From NCBI GenBank assembly GCA_032027125.1, contig JAVSMQ010000001.1, positions 3,312,001 through 3,376,000 of the forward strand: 64,000 nt of DNA. Direction: 5' to 3'. This stretch comes from JANJTB01 sp032027125 (GTDB lineage: Bacteria; Bacteroidota; Ignavibacteria; Kapaibacteriales; UBA2268). Below, piece after piece: positions 48,061 through 56,482 of the stretch. The position numbers and the translations under genes were made by a program. Within the stretch, counting starts at the first letter, position 1. Each line of letters begins with the position of its first letter. The notes beneath the pieces were generated by a model, which did not search any database, was not told where the DNA came from, and saw nothing but the letters and a program-made list of their open reading frames with translations.

Positions 48061-49461
48061 ATGGCTGATTATCAATGTGATGTTGTTGTTATAGGTTCCG
48101 GACCCGGCGGTTACGTTGCGGCAATTCGGGCATCTCAGTTAGGATTAAAAGCAATATGTATTGAACGTGCTGATATTGGAGGAGTATGTCTGAATATAGG
48201 ATGTATCCCTACAAAAGCGCTTCTCAAAAGTGCAGAATATGCTCATTTTCTGGGTCATGCCGGTGATTTCGGTTTCTCTTTTGAAAATTTACAGATTAAT
48301 TATCCCGGTGTTATCGAACGTTCACGCAAAGTTGCCGGTCAAATGTCAAAAGGTGTTACTACATTATTCAAAAAGTATAAAGTTGAAACTGTCGTCGGAT
48401 GGGGCAAAATTAAGAAAGATAAATCAGTTGTAGTAACCGACAAATCCGGCAAAGTAACTGATACTATCAAAGCAAAAAATATTATTATTGCAACCGGTGC
48501 CCGTCCGAGAATTTTCCCGGGTATCGAAGTTGACAACAAAAAAATCATTACAAGTACCGAAGCTCTGCTTGGTACAACACTGCCGAAATCCATAATTGTA
48601 ATGGGTGCCGGAGCAATCGGTGTTGAATTTGCATACTTCTTTAATGCTTTCGGTGCTGCCGTAACTATTGTTGAATATATGGATAGAATTTTGCCGATCG
48701 AAGATGTGGAAGTTTCTAAAGAATTAGAACGCCATTTCAGAAAATCTAAAATTGATATTAAAACTAAATCTATGGTGAAATCTGCAAAAGCTGTAAAAAG
48801 CGGAGTGGAGGTAACTATCGAATCAAACGGCAAAACTGAAGTTATTAAGGCTGATATGGCACTCAATGCTATCGGTATTCAGGCAAATATCGAAAATATC
48901 GGTTTAGAAGATGTTGGAATAACAACCGAAAAAGGTTTTATCAAAATTGATGAATTCTGCCGTACAAATATTGAAGGAATTTACTCAATCGGTGATGTTG
49001 CAGGTCCCCCTTGGCTTGCTCACAAAGCATCTGCCGAAGCATTAGTATGTGCCGAGCATATAGCAGGTCATCATCCTAAGGGAATTGATTACAGCAAAAT
49101 CCCGGGATGTACGTATTGCAATCCTCAGGTAGCAAGTATAGGACTGACTGAAGAAAAAGCAAAAGCCGAGGGTCATGAAGTAAAAATCGGAAAATTCCCG
49201 TTTCTTGCAAGTGGCAAGGCTCACGGTATAGGTGAAGCAAAAGGTTTTGTGAAGCTCGTTTTTGATGCTAAATACGGAGAGTTAATAGGTGCACACATGA
49301 TAGGTCCCGATGTAACGGAAATGATTGCAGAACTCGGTCTGGCAATGAATCTCGAAGCCACGGCAGAAACAATCTTCAAAACAATCCACGCCCACCCGAC
49401 ACTGAGCGAGGCAGTAATGGAAGCAGCCGCTCAGGCGTATGGCGAAGCAGTGAATATTTAA
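48061..49461 (+). CDS. lpdA: Dihydrolipoyl dehydrogenase
   Basis: E3 reoxidises the dihydrolipoyl groups of 2-oxoacid dehydrogenases or the glycine cleavage system. The FAD site GSGPGGYVAA (12-21), redox disulphide Cys43-Cys48 (GGVCLNIGCIPTKALL), NAD site MGAGAIGVEFAYFF and C-terminal HAHPTLSEAV with the acid-base His are all present. The 466-residue length is normal. I chose the ATG with AAGGA before it, nine codons inside the longer frame. Its last 78 bases are repeated 0.8 kb downstream. Confidence 0.96.
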   Translation: MADYQCDVVVIGSGPGGYVAAIRASQLGLKAICIERADIGGVCLNIGCIPTKALLKSAEYAHFLGHAGDFGFSFENLQINYPGVIERSRKVAGQMSKGVTTLFKKYKVETVVGWGKIKKDKSVVVTDKSGKVTDTIKAKNIIIATGARPRIFPGIEVDNKKIITSTEALLGTTLPKSIIVMGAGAIGVEFAYFFNAFGAAVTIVEYMDRILPIEDVEVSKELERHFRKSKIDIKTKSMVKSAKAVKSGVEVTIESNGKTEVIKADMALNAIGIQANIENIGLEDVGITTEKGFIKIDEFCRTNIEGIYSIGDVAGPPWLAHKASAEALVCAEHIAGHHPKGIDYSKIPGCTYCNPQVASIGLTEEKAKAEGHEVKIGKFPFLASGKAHGIGEAKGFVKLVFDAKYGELIGAHMIGPDVTEMIAELGLAMNLEATAETIFKTIHAHPTLSEAVMEAAAQAYGEAVNI

Positions 49462-49474
49462 TTATAATTCAAAT

Positions 49475-49511
49475 AGTGTGTTACGAATATACTTCCTAAC
49501 ACACTTTTTTA
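49475..49511 (+). terminator. Terminator of lpdA
   Basis: AGTGTGTTA and TAACACACT make a nine-pair stem followed by six T residues, 13 bases after the lpdA stop. Confidence 0.85.
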
Positions 49512-49596
49512 AAATATTTTGAATTTCAACTATTACAATTGTGAATTGTTTTTAACGTTTATTAATAATGTTTTGATTAAATGGAGATTTGGTATC

Positions 49597-49821
49597 ATGA
49601 TTGCAACAACAAAATTATCTAATTTGCAATTAGACTTGTTGAAAATGTTTAGTTTTGAGATAGATGATACTCAATTAATAGAAATACGTAATATTTTAAC
49701 CAATTATTTTGCTCAAAAAGCGACTTCCGAGATGGACAAATTATGGATTGAGAATAATTGGTCCAACGATACAATGGATAAATGGGCGAATGAGCATTTA
49801 CGAACATCTAATAAGAATTAA
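49597..49821 (+). CDS. Putative antitoxin of the PIN module
   Basis: The 74-residue protein (MIATTKLSNLQLDLLKMF...) has short helical segments and a charged C-terminal tail ending NEHLRTSNKN. It sits three bases before the PIN toxin gene, the usual antitoxin-first order, with GGAG upstream. No antitoxin family is recognised by eye; function is inferred from position. Confidence 0.7.
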   Translation: MIATTKLSNLQLDLLKMFSFEIDDTQLIEIRNILTNYFAQKATSEMDKLWIENNWSNDTMDKWANEHLRTSNKN

Positions 49822-49824
49822 ACT

Positions 49825-50244
49825 TTGAAAGTAGTGCTTGATTCAAATATTTTGTTAGTTTCAATCCCAATAAGTTCAAAATATAGGATTATTTTTGATC
49901 AATTCCTGGAGAACAAATTTACACTTGTAATCAGTAATGAAATATTATTGGAATATGCAGAAATTATTTCTCAAAAAACTAATTCCATCGTTTCAACAAA
50001 TATAATTGAAATGCTGCTCTCAGCAAAAAATGTCAAGATGCAGGAGATTTTTTACAGATGGCAGTTGATTGTAAATGATGAGGATGATAATAAATTTATT
50101 GACTGTACAATTGCTGCCAATGCTGATTTTTTAGTAACGAATGACAAACACTTTAATTCATTAAAATCATTAAGTTTTCCACCAATTAAAATTTTAAGTA
50201 TTGATGAGTTTGTTGAAGTATTATCCACGCCTTCCCGACACTGA
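49825..50244 (+). CDS. PIN-domain toxin (COG1569 type)
   Basis: The 139-residue protein shows the PIN acidic residues: Asp6 (VVLDSNILL), Glu43 (LLEYAE), Asp93 (KFIDCTIAANA) and Asp107 (VTNDKHF). It begins with TTG; the antitoxin stop is just before. The last six residues (STPSRH) and stop codon come from the repeated lpdA tail read in another frame, so the toxin gene and the repeat are fused. It is predicted to be an RNase. Confidence 0.85.
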   Translation: MKVVLDSNILLVSIPISSKYRIIFDQFLENKFTLVISNEILLEYAEIISQKTNSIVSTNIIEMLLSAKNVKMQEIFYRWQLIVNDEDDNKFIDCTIAANADFLVTNDKHFNSLKSLSFPPIKILSIDEFVEVLSTPSRH

Positions 50245-50300
50245 GCGAAGCTGTAATGGAAGCAGCCGCACAGGCGTATGTCGAAGTAGTGAATATATAG
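50223..50300 (+). pseudogene. Duplicated 3' end of lpdA
   Basis: The 78 bases match the lpdA tail (49384-49461) at 69 of 78 positions and keep its frame and stop: HAFPTLSEAVMEAAAQAYVEVVNI. Five differences are silent, including the stop swap; the others change His to Phe, Gly to Val and Ala to Val. There is no start codon. It overlaps the end of the PIN gene. Confidence 0.93.
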
Positions 50301-50330
50301 CTCTTCTTTAAATAATATCTGATAAATAAG

Positions 50331-50366
50331 CTGTCCAATATTTCAATTAGTGTTGGACAGTTTTTA
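50331..50366 (+). terminator. Terminator after the lpdA-tail copy
   Basis: CTGTCCAA and TTGGACAG form an eight-pair stem followed by five T residues. It can serve the PIN toxin transcript. Confidence 0.8.
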
Positions 50367-50487
50367 TATAACTTGTATAATATTACTTTGAAATAACAAA
50401 TCAATTATTTATTTTTGTATGAGTGCGTTTTGATAACCTGATAATTGAATTTGTCGTTATTGTTAAATCATTAAAGCAGAACATAAT

Positions 50488-51219
50488 ATGAAACCATACC
50501 TGAACTCACTTTTTTTCTCGATAGCTATAATTATAGCAGCATTAGTGATTGGAAATTCTTATTCAAACAGAGCCAAAGTTGAGGGGACAATAGTGGTAAC
50601 CGGTCTCGGTAAAAAAGATTTCACATCTGACTTAATAGTATGGAACGGTTCGTATTCAAAAGTAAATTCTGATTTAAAGGCTGCATCCGCCGGGTTGGAA
50701 AATGACAAAAAAATTATTGAAGAATATCTGAGTAAAAATGGCATTGATACTAAGGACATTGTATTCAGTTCTGTTGATATCAGAGAAAAATTTAAAAGTA
50801 AATATTCTGATGACGGCAAATTTACCGGAGAAGAGTTCGAAGGATATACTTTGACTCAGTCAATACAAATTACATCAAAAGAAGTGGAAAAGATTGAAAA
50901 TATCTCGCGAAAAATTACGGAACTTATCAATGAAGGAATTCAGTTCTATTCAGAACCTCCCGGATATTATTTTACAAAACTTTCTGATTTGAAAATTGAG
51001 TTGATTTCAGATGCTACTGAAGACGCAAGAGCCAGAGCAGAGAAAATTTCTGAAAAATCAGGCGGAGATATAGGGGATTTGATTTCTGCACAAATGGGAA
51101 TATTCCAAATCACCGGACTTTATTCAAATGAGGAATTTTCTTCAGGCGGTACATTTAATACTTCCTCAAAAGAAAAATCTGCTTCTATTACGATGAAACT
51201 TACTTATAGGGTTGATTAA
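50488..51219 (+). CDS. SIMPL (DUF541) domain exported protein
   Basis: The 243-residue protein has an N-terminal membrane anchor or signal (FFSIAIIIAALVIGNSYS) and then the SIMPL fold, with repeated alternations of KIENISRKITELINEGIQF and LISDATEDARARAEKISEKSGG. The family is of unknown function and often in periplasmic or envelope-stress context. Confidence 0.85.
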   Translation: MKPYLNSLFFSIAIIIAALVIGNSYSNRAKVEGTIVVTGLGKKDFTSDLIVWNGSYSKVNSDLKAASAGLENDKKIIEEYLSKNGIDTKDIVFSSVDIREKFKSKYSDDGKFTGEEFEGYTLTQSIQITSKEVEKIENISRKITELINEGIQFYSEPPGYYFTKLSDLKIELISDATEDARARAEKISEKSGGDIGDLISAQMGIFQITGLYSNEEFSSGGTFNTSSKEKSASITMKLTYRVD

Positions 51220-51761
51220 TCAATTAGACTATTATTCACACTATTCTAATATTTACATCATGCACAGCATTAAGTTGTGTCGAATTATATTACCCGAATA
51301 TTGAAATTATTTCCGTATTTAAAAATAAATTTTGCAGATATAATAATTATTATTACATTTGAATTAGTAAGATTGTTCGTATAATCTAAATTATAAATTT
51401 GTTGTTGTTATTTATTGTAAAATGAATACTGTTTTAAACAAAATTTCAATTAAGTTTTATGAATTTATATCGAATTAATGAGAAGTAAATATATGAATCT
51501 CACAGTATTATGCTTCAAAACACAAACCACTTACACAATTGAGTGCATAAATAAATATGTAATGTATTCAGAAATCAGGATTATCTTTTCAAATTTCATC
51601 TAAAACAAAAACATTAAACTCTACTTTTAAAATTTATTGATATATTTTTAATTTGACAACTTATAACTTTGAATGAAAAAAATGTGGAGACCAGAAACCA
51701 CAAAAAAAACGGAGCTTAATATGTTTTAAGCTGAATGTCAAAATAAATGGAGGAGTTTTGT
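51220..51761. promoter_or_regulatory. AT-rich gap with a possible promoter and hairpin leader of the Cys-rich lipoprotein
   Basis: No gene is seen. A Bacteroidetes-type -7 box TAACTTTG (TAnnTTTG) is at 51664-51671, with a weak upstream TTG at a slightly long spacing. In the probable leader AGCTTAA and TTAAGCT (51713-51732) can form a small hairpin. GGAGGAG lies just before the lipoprotein ATG. The rest is not interpretable. Confidence 0.35.
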
Positions 51762-52157
51762 ATGAAGAAGTTTTTGTTCATAATTGCTGCATGCAGTGCA
51801 TTGACTGCTCTTTGCGTCTTTTCCGGCTGTGAGCCTGATAACAGGAAGTCCAGGGAATGTTTCGAAAAATGGCTGGAATGTGAAAGAGCCTGCGATGAAA
51901 TGTATAGTAAGGCTATACTTGATTATGATATGTGTTTAAAACAGGCTGAGGAGAAATATTACAAGGCAATGGCGGATTGTGCTGAGCGTTTTCCCCGAGA
52001 TTGGGCTGGTGCGAATGAGTGTCTCAAAAATGCCATGAAAACTTATGCTGATGAAATGAAAGCCTGTACTGAAGCTTATAAAAAAGCTATGGAAGATGTT
52101 AAGAATTGCAGACAGGCTTGTAAAGATGCAGAAAGAGAGTGCTTAGGATTGGAATAA
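51762..52157 (+). CDS. Small Cys-rich helical lipoprotein
   Basis: The signal ends in a lipobox FSGC-EPD, so the mature protein is lipid-anchored. The rest is charged and probably a long helix or coiled coil, with Cys repeated about every 7-20 residues (CFEKWLECERACDEMY, DMCLKQ, DCAERF, ECLKNA, ACTEAY, NCRQACKDAERECL). I chose the ATG with GGAGGAG before it. Family not recognised; the spacing suggests a disulphide-stitched helical hairpin bundle. Confidence 0.7.
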   Translation: MKKFLFIIAACSALTALCVFSGCEPDNRKSRECFEKWLECERACDEMYSKAILDYDMCLKQAEEKYYKAMADCAERFPRDWAGANECLKNAMKTYADEMKACTEAYKKAMEDVKNCRQACKDAERECLGLE

Positions 52158-52279
52158 TTTTATATCCATGATGAGTCTACTTCACACTATTGCAGCTAAT
52201 TGCTTTTAAGAGATGTCCTGCATTTATATAAGTGTGGGACATCTGAATATATGGACGTTTATTCCGATTTTTGAAAATC

Positions 52280-52309
52280 AAAAAAGGTTGATAAAATTAA
52301 TTATCAACC
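52280..52309 (-). terminator. Terminator of the ffh-rpsP operon
   Basis: On the minus strand GGTTGATAA and TTATCAACC form a nine-pair stem followed by six T residues. Confidence 0.85.
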
Positions 52310-52345
52310 TTCAATAAAATTAGTCATCACGTAATATAAATACTA

Positions 52346-52771
52346 CTATCCTGCCGGTGTTTCTTCAGCAGGTTTGTTTTTTGCTGCTTCTTCTGCTTTT
52401 GCTTTTGCTACTGCACGCTCTTTACGAAGTTTTTTGCGTCTTGAATAACGTGCTGAAACGACGGACTTATGTTTTTCAACTTCAACTTCGATTTCTTCCT
52501 GAGATTTTCCTTTCAATGCCATGTGTTTGCGTAATAATACGCCTTCATAGCTTAAAAGTAGTTCAACAGTACCTGTAGGCTGTGCACCGACACTAAGCCA
52601 ATGCAAAACTTTTTCAGTATCAATCCTGATAGTATTTGGATTGGTGTTTGGGTCGTAAAAACCTACTTTATCAAGAAATGCACCATCACGCGGCGCTCTG
52701 CCGTCAACTGCAACAATATCATACACAGGAAGATGCATTCTGCCTTTTCTTCTTAGTCTGATTTTAACCAT
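52346..52771 (-). CDS. rpsP: 30S ribosomal protein S16 with C-terminal extension
   Basis: The first 80 or so residues are S16 (MVKIRLRRKGRMHLPVYDIVAVD ... YDPNTNPNTIRID, then VLHWLSVGAQPT). The final 55-60 residues (from about MALKGKSQEE) are a Lys/Ala/Glu-rich tail ending EEAAKNKPAEETPAG, longer than in E. coli (82 residues) but common in FCB lineages. It is 99 bases downstream of ffh. Confidence 0.96.
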   Translation of the reverse strand: MVKIRLRRKGRMHLPVYDIVAVDGRAPRDGAFLDKVGFYDPNTNPNTIRIDTEKVLHWLSVGAQPTGTVELLLSYEGVLLRKHMALKGKSQEEIEVEVEKHKSVVSARYSRRKKLRKERAVAKAKAEEAAKNKPAEETPAG

Positions 52772-52870
52772 TTTAAAATAACCTTATAATTAATTGAGAA
52801 TAAATATTAAATTTGTCATCCTTTTGCTTACCCTTTTCTCATGAGGGTGTAGATGCCCAAACTCCTTAAA

Positions 52871-54199
52871 TTACGTACCAAAACCCGGCATTTTCGGCAT
52901 AAATCTTGATTTTTTGCCATGTGCCACACTTTTCATAACCTTTTGCATTTCTTCAAACTGCTTTAGAAGTTTATTAACGTCCTGTACCTTGGTTCCGCTT
53001 CCTTTAGCAATTCTCATCCTGCGGGAACCGTTAATAACCTTTGGATTACGCCTTTCGTGACGTGTCATCGAATATATAATTGCCTCAACGCGTTTGAATG
53101 CCGAGTCATCAATATCAACATTTTTAAGCTGTTTGTCCATTCCGGGTATCATACCGAGCAAGTCGCGTAATGAACCCATTTTTTGTATAATTTTTAACTG
53201 GTCAAGAAAATCATCAAAAGTAAACTGATTCTTACGGATTTTTTCTTCAAGTTCTTCAGCCTGTTTTTGGTCGAACTGCTGCTCAGCTTTTTCAACAAGA
53301 GTAAGTACGTCACCCATGCCCAAAATACGGGAAGCAATACGCTCAGGGTGGAATGGCTCGAGCGAATCGAGTTTTTCACCCATACTTACAAACTTAATCG
53401 GCTTTCCTACAACTTCCAGTACCGATAAAGCGGCACCGCCGCGTGTATCGCCGTCCATCTTGGTCAGTACCACACCGGTAAGATTCAGACTGTCATGAAA
53501 AGCCTTTGCAGTAGTGACTGCATCCTGACCAATCATTGAGTCAAGAACAAATAAAGTCTCAATCGGTTTGACGGCATTTGAAATATTACGTACTTCTGCC
53601 ATCATCTCTTCATCAATTGTTAATCTGCCGGCAGTATCTATGATTACAGTATCACGACCGAATTTTCTTGAATAGGCAATTGCATTTTTAGCTATCTCGA
53701 CAGCATCTTTTGAGTCTTCTGTAAATACGGGTACCTTAACTTCGGCAGCAAGCTGCTGAAGCTGCAAAATAGCTGCAGGACGGTGTATATCGCAGGCAAC
53801 AAGCAACGGCTGTTTACCTTTCTTTTTAAGATTTTTAGCAAGTTTACCGCAAAAAGTTGTTTTACCCGAGCCCTGCAGACCGGCAACTAAAATGACTGTC
53901 GGGGACTGGGGTGAATGAACTAATTCACTCATCTTTTTGCCCATTATTTCGACTAATTCATCATGAACAATCTTTACGATGAGCTGCTCGGGAAGTAATT
54001 TACCATGGACTTCGCGCCCGATGGCTTTTTTGGTTACTTCGTCAACTAATTTTTTGGCAACATTTATGTTAACGTCAGCATCAAGAAGTGCCTTGCGGAT
54101 TTCCTGCATAGCCTCAAAGATATTCTCGTCGGAAATTTTTGACTGACCGCGGAACTTCTTTAAAGTTAACTCTAATTTTTCTTGTAGATTTTCAAACAT
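52871..54199 (-). CDS. ffh: Signal recognition particle protein Ffh (SRP54)
   Basis: The N and G domains hold GLQGSGKTTFCGKLA, DTAGRLTIDE and TKMDGDTRGGAALS; the M domain holds SRRMRIAKGSGTKVQDVNKLLKQF. Ffh binds signal sequences and 4.5S RNA and targets ribosomes to FtsY. The 442 residues are normal length. It is followed by rpsP. No SRP RNA gene was seen in the window. Confidence 0.97.
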   Translation of the reverse strand: MFENLQEKLELTLKKFRGQSKISDENIFEAMQEIRKALLDADVNINVAKKLVDEVTKKAIGREVHGKLLPEQLIVKIVHDELVEIMGKKMSELVHSPQSPTVILVAGLQGSGKTTFCGKLAKNLKKKGKQPLLVACDIHRPAAILQLQQLAAEVKVPVFTEDSKDAVEIAKNAIAYSRKFGRDTVIIDTAGRLTIDEEMMAEVRNISNAVKPIETLFVLDSMIGQDAVTTAKAFHDSLNLTGVVLTKMDGDTRGGAALSVLEVVGKPIKFVSMGEKLDSLEPFHPERIASRILGMGDVLTLVEKAEQQFDQKQAEELEEKIRKNQFTFDDFLDQLKIIQKMGSLRDLLGMIPGMDKQLKNVDIDDSAFKRVEAIIYSMTRHERRNPKVINGSRRMRIAKGSGTKVQDVNKLLKQFEEMQKVMKSVAHGKKSRFMPKMPGFGT

Positions 54200-54418
54200 A
54201 GTTATTTTACTTATTCATCTTTACAGAATCACAAAAATAATCATTTTTTTCCCATTTACAAAGGCATATTTTGTTAATATTATCAGATTTTTACTTTTGT
54301 GATTGAAAATCCTATTTTAGTTTGTTTAAAAATCGGATTGAAAGTATATCTGATAAATTGTGGATGTTTCCTATTAATCAATTTTATATTTTGAGTACTA
54401 TTACCATTTTTATAATTC

Positions 54419-55051
54419 TCAAAAAATCATCAAATTATAATCATAATAAATTTCAAGTGTAATTAAATCAATTATCGGTGAGCCGCTGGGAATAGGAAAC
54501 TGAGTACTAGTTGTGATTTTTGAAATATTACTATAACCTAATGAGACAGATAATTTGTCATCAATCCGGTAATAAAGATTCAATCCTAAATCCGGTCCCT
54601 CATAACGGTCTTTTAGTAAGCCAAATAAATATCCCCAATGAATTGACATTTTAAATTTATTGCCAATATTAAAAATATACCATTTAATAATTGTCGAAAT
54701 TCCTGTTTGACAATATTTGTTATTCGATAATTCATAAAATGGAATTTCCTGATTTGGAGTTTCCACCATTCTGGAAATCCAAAAATGACCGTGTAATTGA
54801 AAAGACCAATTATGAGATTCTGTCAAAGGTATTTCCAATCCATAAGTAAATACAGGACTTGGGTCAAAATATGAACCAAAAAGTCCTGTTTTAGGTAAAA
54901 GTCCCGCACCGCCTAAAAATATCAAGTCAATTCCTTTGCTCTCTACATCTTCTTGAATGACAACAGTTGAATCGGTAATTATTTCATCTGAAAAACTAAT
55001 CTGAAATAATAATAGAGAAAGTACAAAAATTAGAATCGTTATTTTTTTCAT
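54419..55051 (-). CDS. Putative outer-membrane or exported beta-barrel protein
   Basis: The 210-residue protein has a signal peptide (MKKITILIFVLSLLLFQISFS) and then alternating hydrophobic/aromatic strands (NWSFQLHGHFWISRM, MSIHWGYLFGLL, LSVSLGYSNIS) typical of small outer-membrane barrels. The end YDYNLMIF has a terminal Phe. No family is recognised. Confidence 0.55.
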   Translation of the reverse strand: MKKITILIFVLSLLLFQISFSDEIITDSTVVIQEDVESKGIDLIFLGGAGLLPKTGLFGSYFDPSPVFTYGLEIPLTESHNWSFQLHGHFWISRMVETPNQEIPFYELSNNKYCQTGISTIIKWYIFNIGNKFKMSIHWGYLFGLLKDRYEGPDLGLNLYYRIDDKLSVSLGYSNISKITTSTQFPIPSGSPIIDLITLEIYYDYNLMIF

Positions 55052-55112
55052 ATTTTATAATTGAAATTTAATGTTAATAAATCCAAAGTTTGATAGATTA
55101 AAAAGAAATTTA

Positions 55113-55793
55113 TTACTTTAATTCATAAGATAATAAAACCGTTTTAAAATGAGGTCTCAAATAAGCACTATCTGTTATATAATTTTCTGCAGCAATTTCC
55201 CCGATACCCGGGCAATAATAACTAATAAGTAAATCATGAATTTTATTTTCATAATAACTCTCTCGAACATATTTTATACATTTAAAAGTGCCTGCAGGAA
55301 CAGTGTAATTGGTATCTATACTTTCTACCCTTATAGTATCAGCTCCAAATGCGTATTTATCTCCTTTAATTACCGGAAATTTGAATGCTAAAATATACTC
55401 TGCTTTTTCTATCCATAGTAAATACAATCCGTCATTTCGATACAAATAAAAAATTGGAGCAGTATCATTTTGACTAGATATAAAATATGGTTTATAACAT
55501 CTTTCGCCTTTATAAACACTGTCGTATAATATGGAAATTGTATATTGACTTGATTCTCCTTCTTCACCAGTTGTATAAAACTTCGTGTATTTATAAGTCC
55601 AACTATTCCCGACTTTTAGAGGCATAATAACTATTTCATCAATTGTTGGTGATGTCGGTTCTTTGGCGCAGCCTGAAATAATCAGAATAATTAAAAGTGA
55701 AATTGGGATGATGCTGTAACTTTTAGAAAAGAAAAACTTTATTGCCTGTTCCGTTTTTTCAGAAACAAGTGAAATCTGCATTGGAATATTCAT
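55113..55793 (-). CDS. Putative lipoprotein
   Basis: After a hydrophobic stretch a lipobox LIISGC-AKEPTSPT is visible. The mature domain starts VMPLKVGNSWTYKY, a pattern seen in many FCB lipoproteins of unknown role, followed by YYCPGIGEIAAE. The N-terminus before the signal is long (MNIPMQISLVSEKTEQ...), so the true start may be downstream. It lies 62 bases upstream of the neighbouring barrel gene and is probably co-transcribed with it. Confidence 0.6.
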   Translation of the reverse strand: MNIPMQISLVSEKTEQAIKFFFSKSYSIIPISLLIILIISGCAKEPTSPTIDEIVIMPLKVGNSWTYKYTKFYTTGEEGESSQYTISILYDSVYKGERCYKPYFISSQNDTAPIFYLYRNDGLYLLWIEKAEYILAFKFPVIKGDKYAFGADTIRVESIDTNYTVPAGTFKCIKYVRESYYENKIHDLLISYYCPGIGEIAAENYITDSAYLRPHFKTVLLSYELK

Positions 55794-56018
55794 ATCAATA
55801 CCCTTTATTTATTCAAGAATCCGCTGTTTTCGCGGCTATCATTTTCAGTCAAATTATGTTAAATTTTCTTTTTTGCTAAGTTCCTGATTCAAAATTAATC
55901 AAATATTTATTATAATGCAATATTTTTTTAATTTCGGAATAAAGTTCATCCTAAAAATAACTTGTTGCTTTGGTGATTTGTCAAACGGGTACGAAACAAT
56001 CAGACCATAAATTAATTT

Positions 56019-56304
56019 CCACCCCCTGCCCCCGCCAGCGGGGGACAAATACCAAAACCCTGATTTATTCCCCTCTTGAGGGGTGCCCGAAGGGCGGGGT
56101 GGAAGGATTTAATTCTTCATCTTGCTTCATAAAATTTATGACATCCACCCCCTGCTCCCGCCGGCGGGGGACAAATATAAGATACAAGGTTTGGTCAATA
56201 CAAACGAGGTGAATAATCTAAGCAGTTAATTAATTCAGGGATTCTTTACCACAAAGTAACAAATCCCGGGGTTTGGTATTTGTCCCCCGCTGGCGGGGGC
56301 AGGG
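56019..56304. repeat. Three GGGGGACAAAT/CCCCTG palindromic repeats
   Basis: Copies at 56019-56050 and 56145-56176 read CCACCCCCTGCYCCCGCCRG plus CGGGGGACAAAT; the third (56278-56304) is inverted. A CCCCTC/GAGGGG hairpin sits between them at 56069-56101. GC content is far above the surroundings. No gene is supported in the 55794-56482 gap. Confidence 0.8.
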
Positions 56305-56341
56305 CTGATACGTTTTATTATTTATAAAAATAAAACCCCAT

Positions 56342-56424
56342 GATTTGTCTCTCTGAGCTTGCGAAGAGTCCAGGCTGTTAATTAATGAATACATGGACTC
56401 TTCGCAAGCTCAGAGAGACAAATC
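56342..56424. repeat. Perfect 31-bp inverted repeat
   Basis: Arms 56342-56372 and 56394-56424 are exact reverse complements (GATTTGTCTCTCTGAGCTTG ... GAGTCCA), separated by 21 AT-rich bases. The arm contains CTGAGCTTGCGAAG, close to the widespread REP-type core CTGAGCTTGTCGAAG. No T run follows, so a terminator is not the obvious reading. Confidence 0.93.
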
Positions 56425-56482
56425 CAGGAGTACGTCATCATCCTTCAACTAACCGCTATTCATCAAAAACTAAAAAAGCTCC

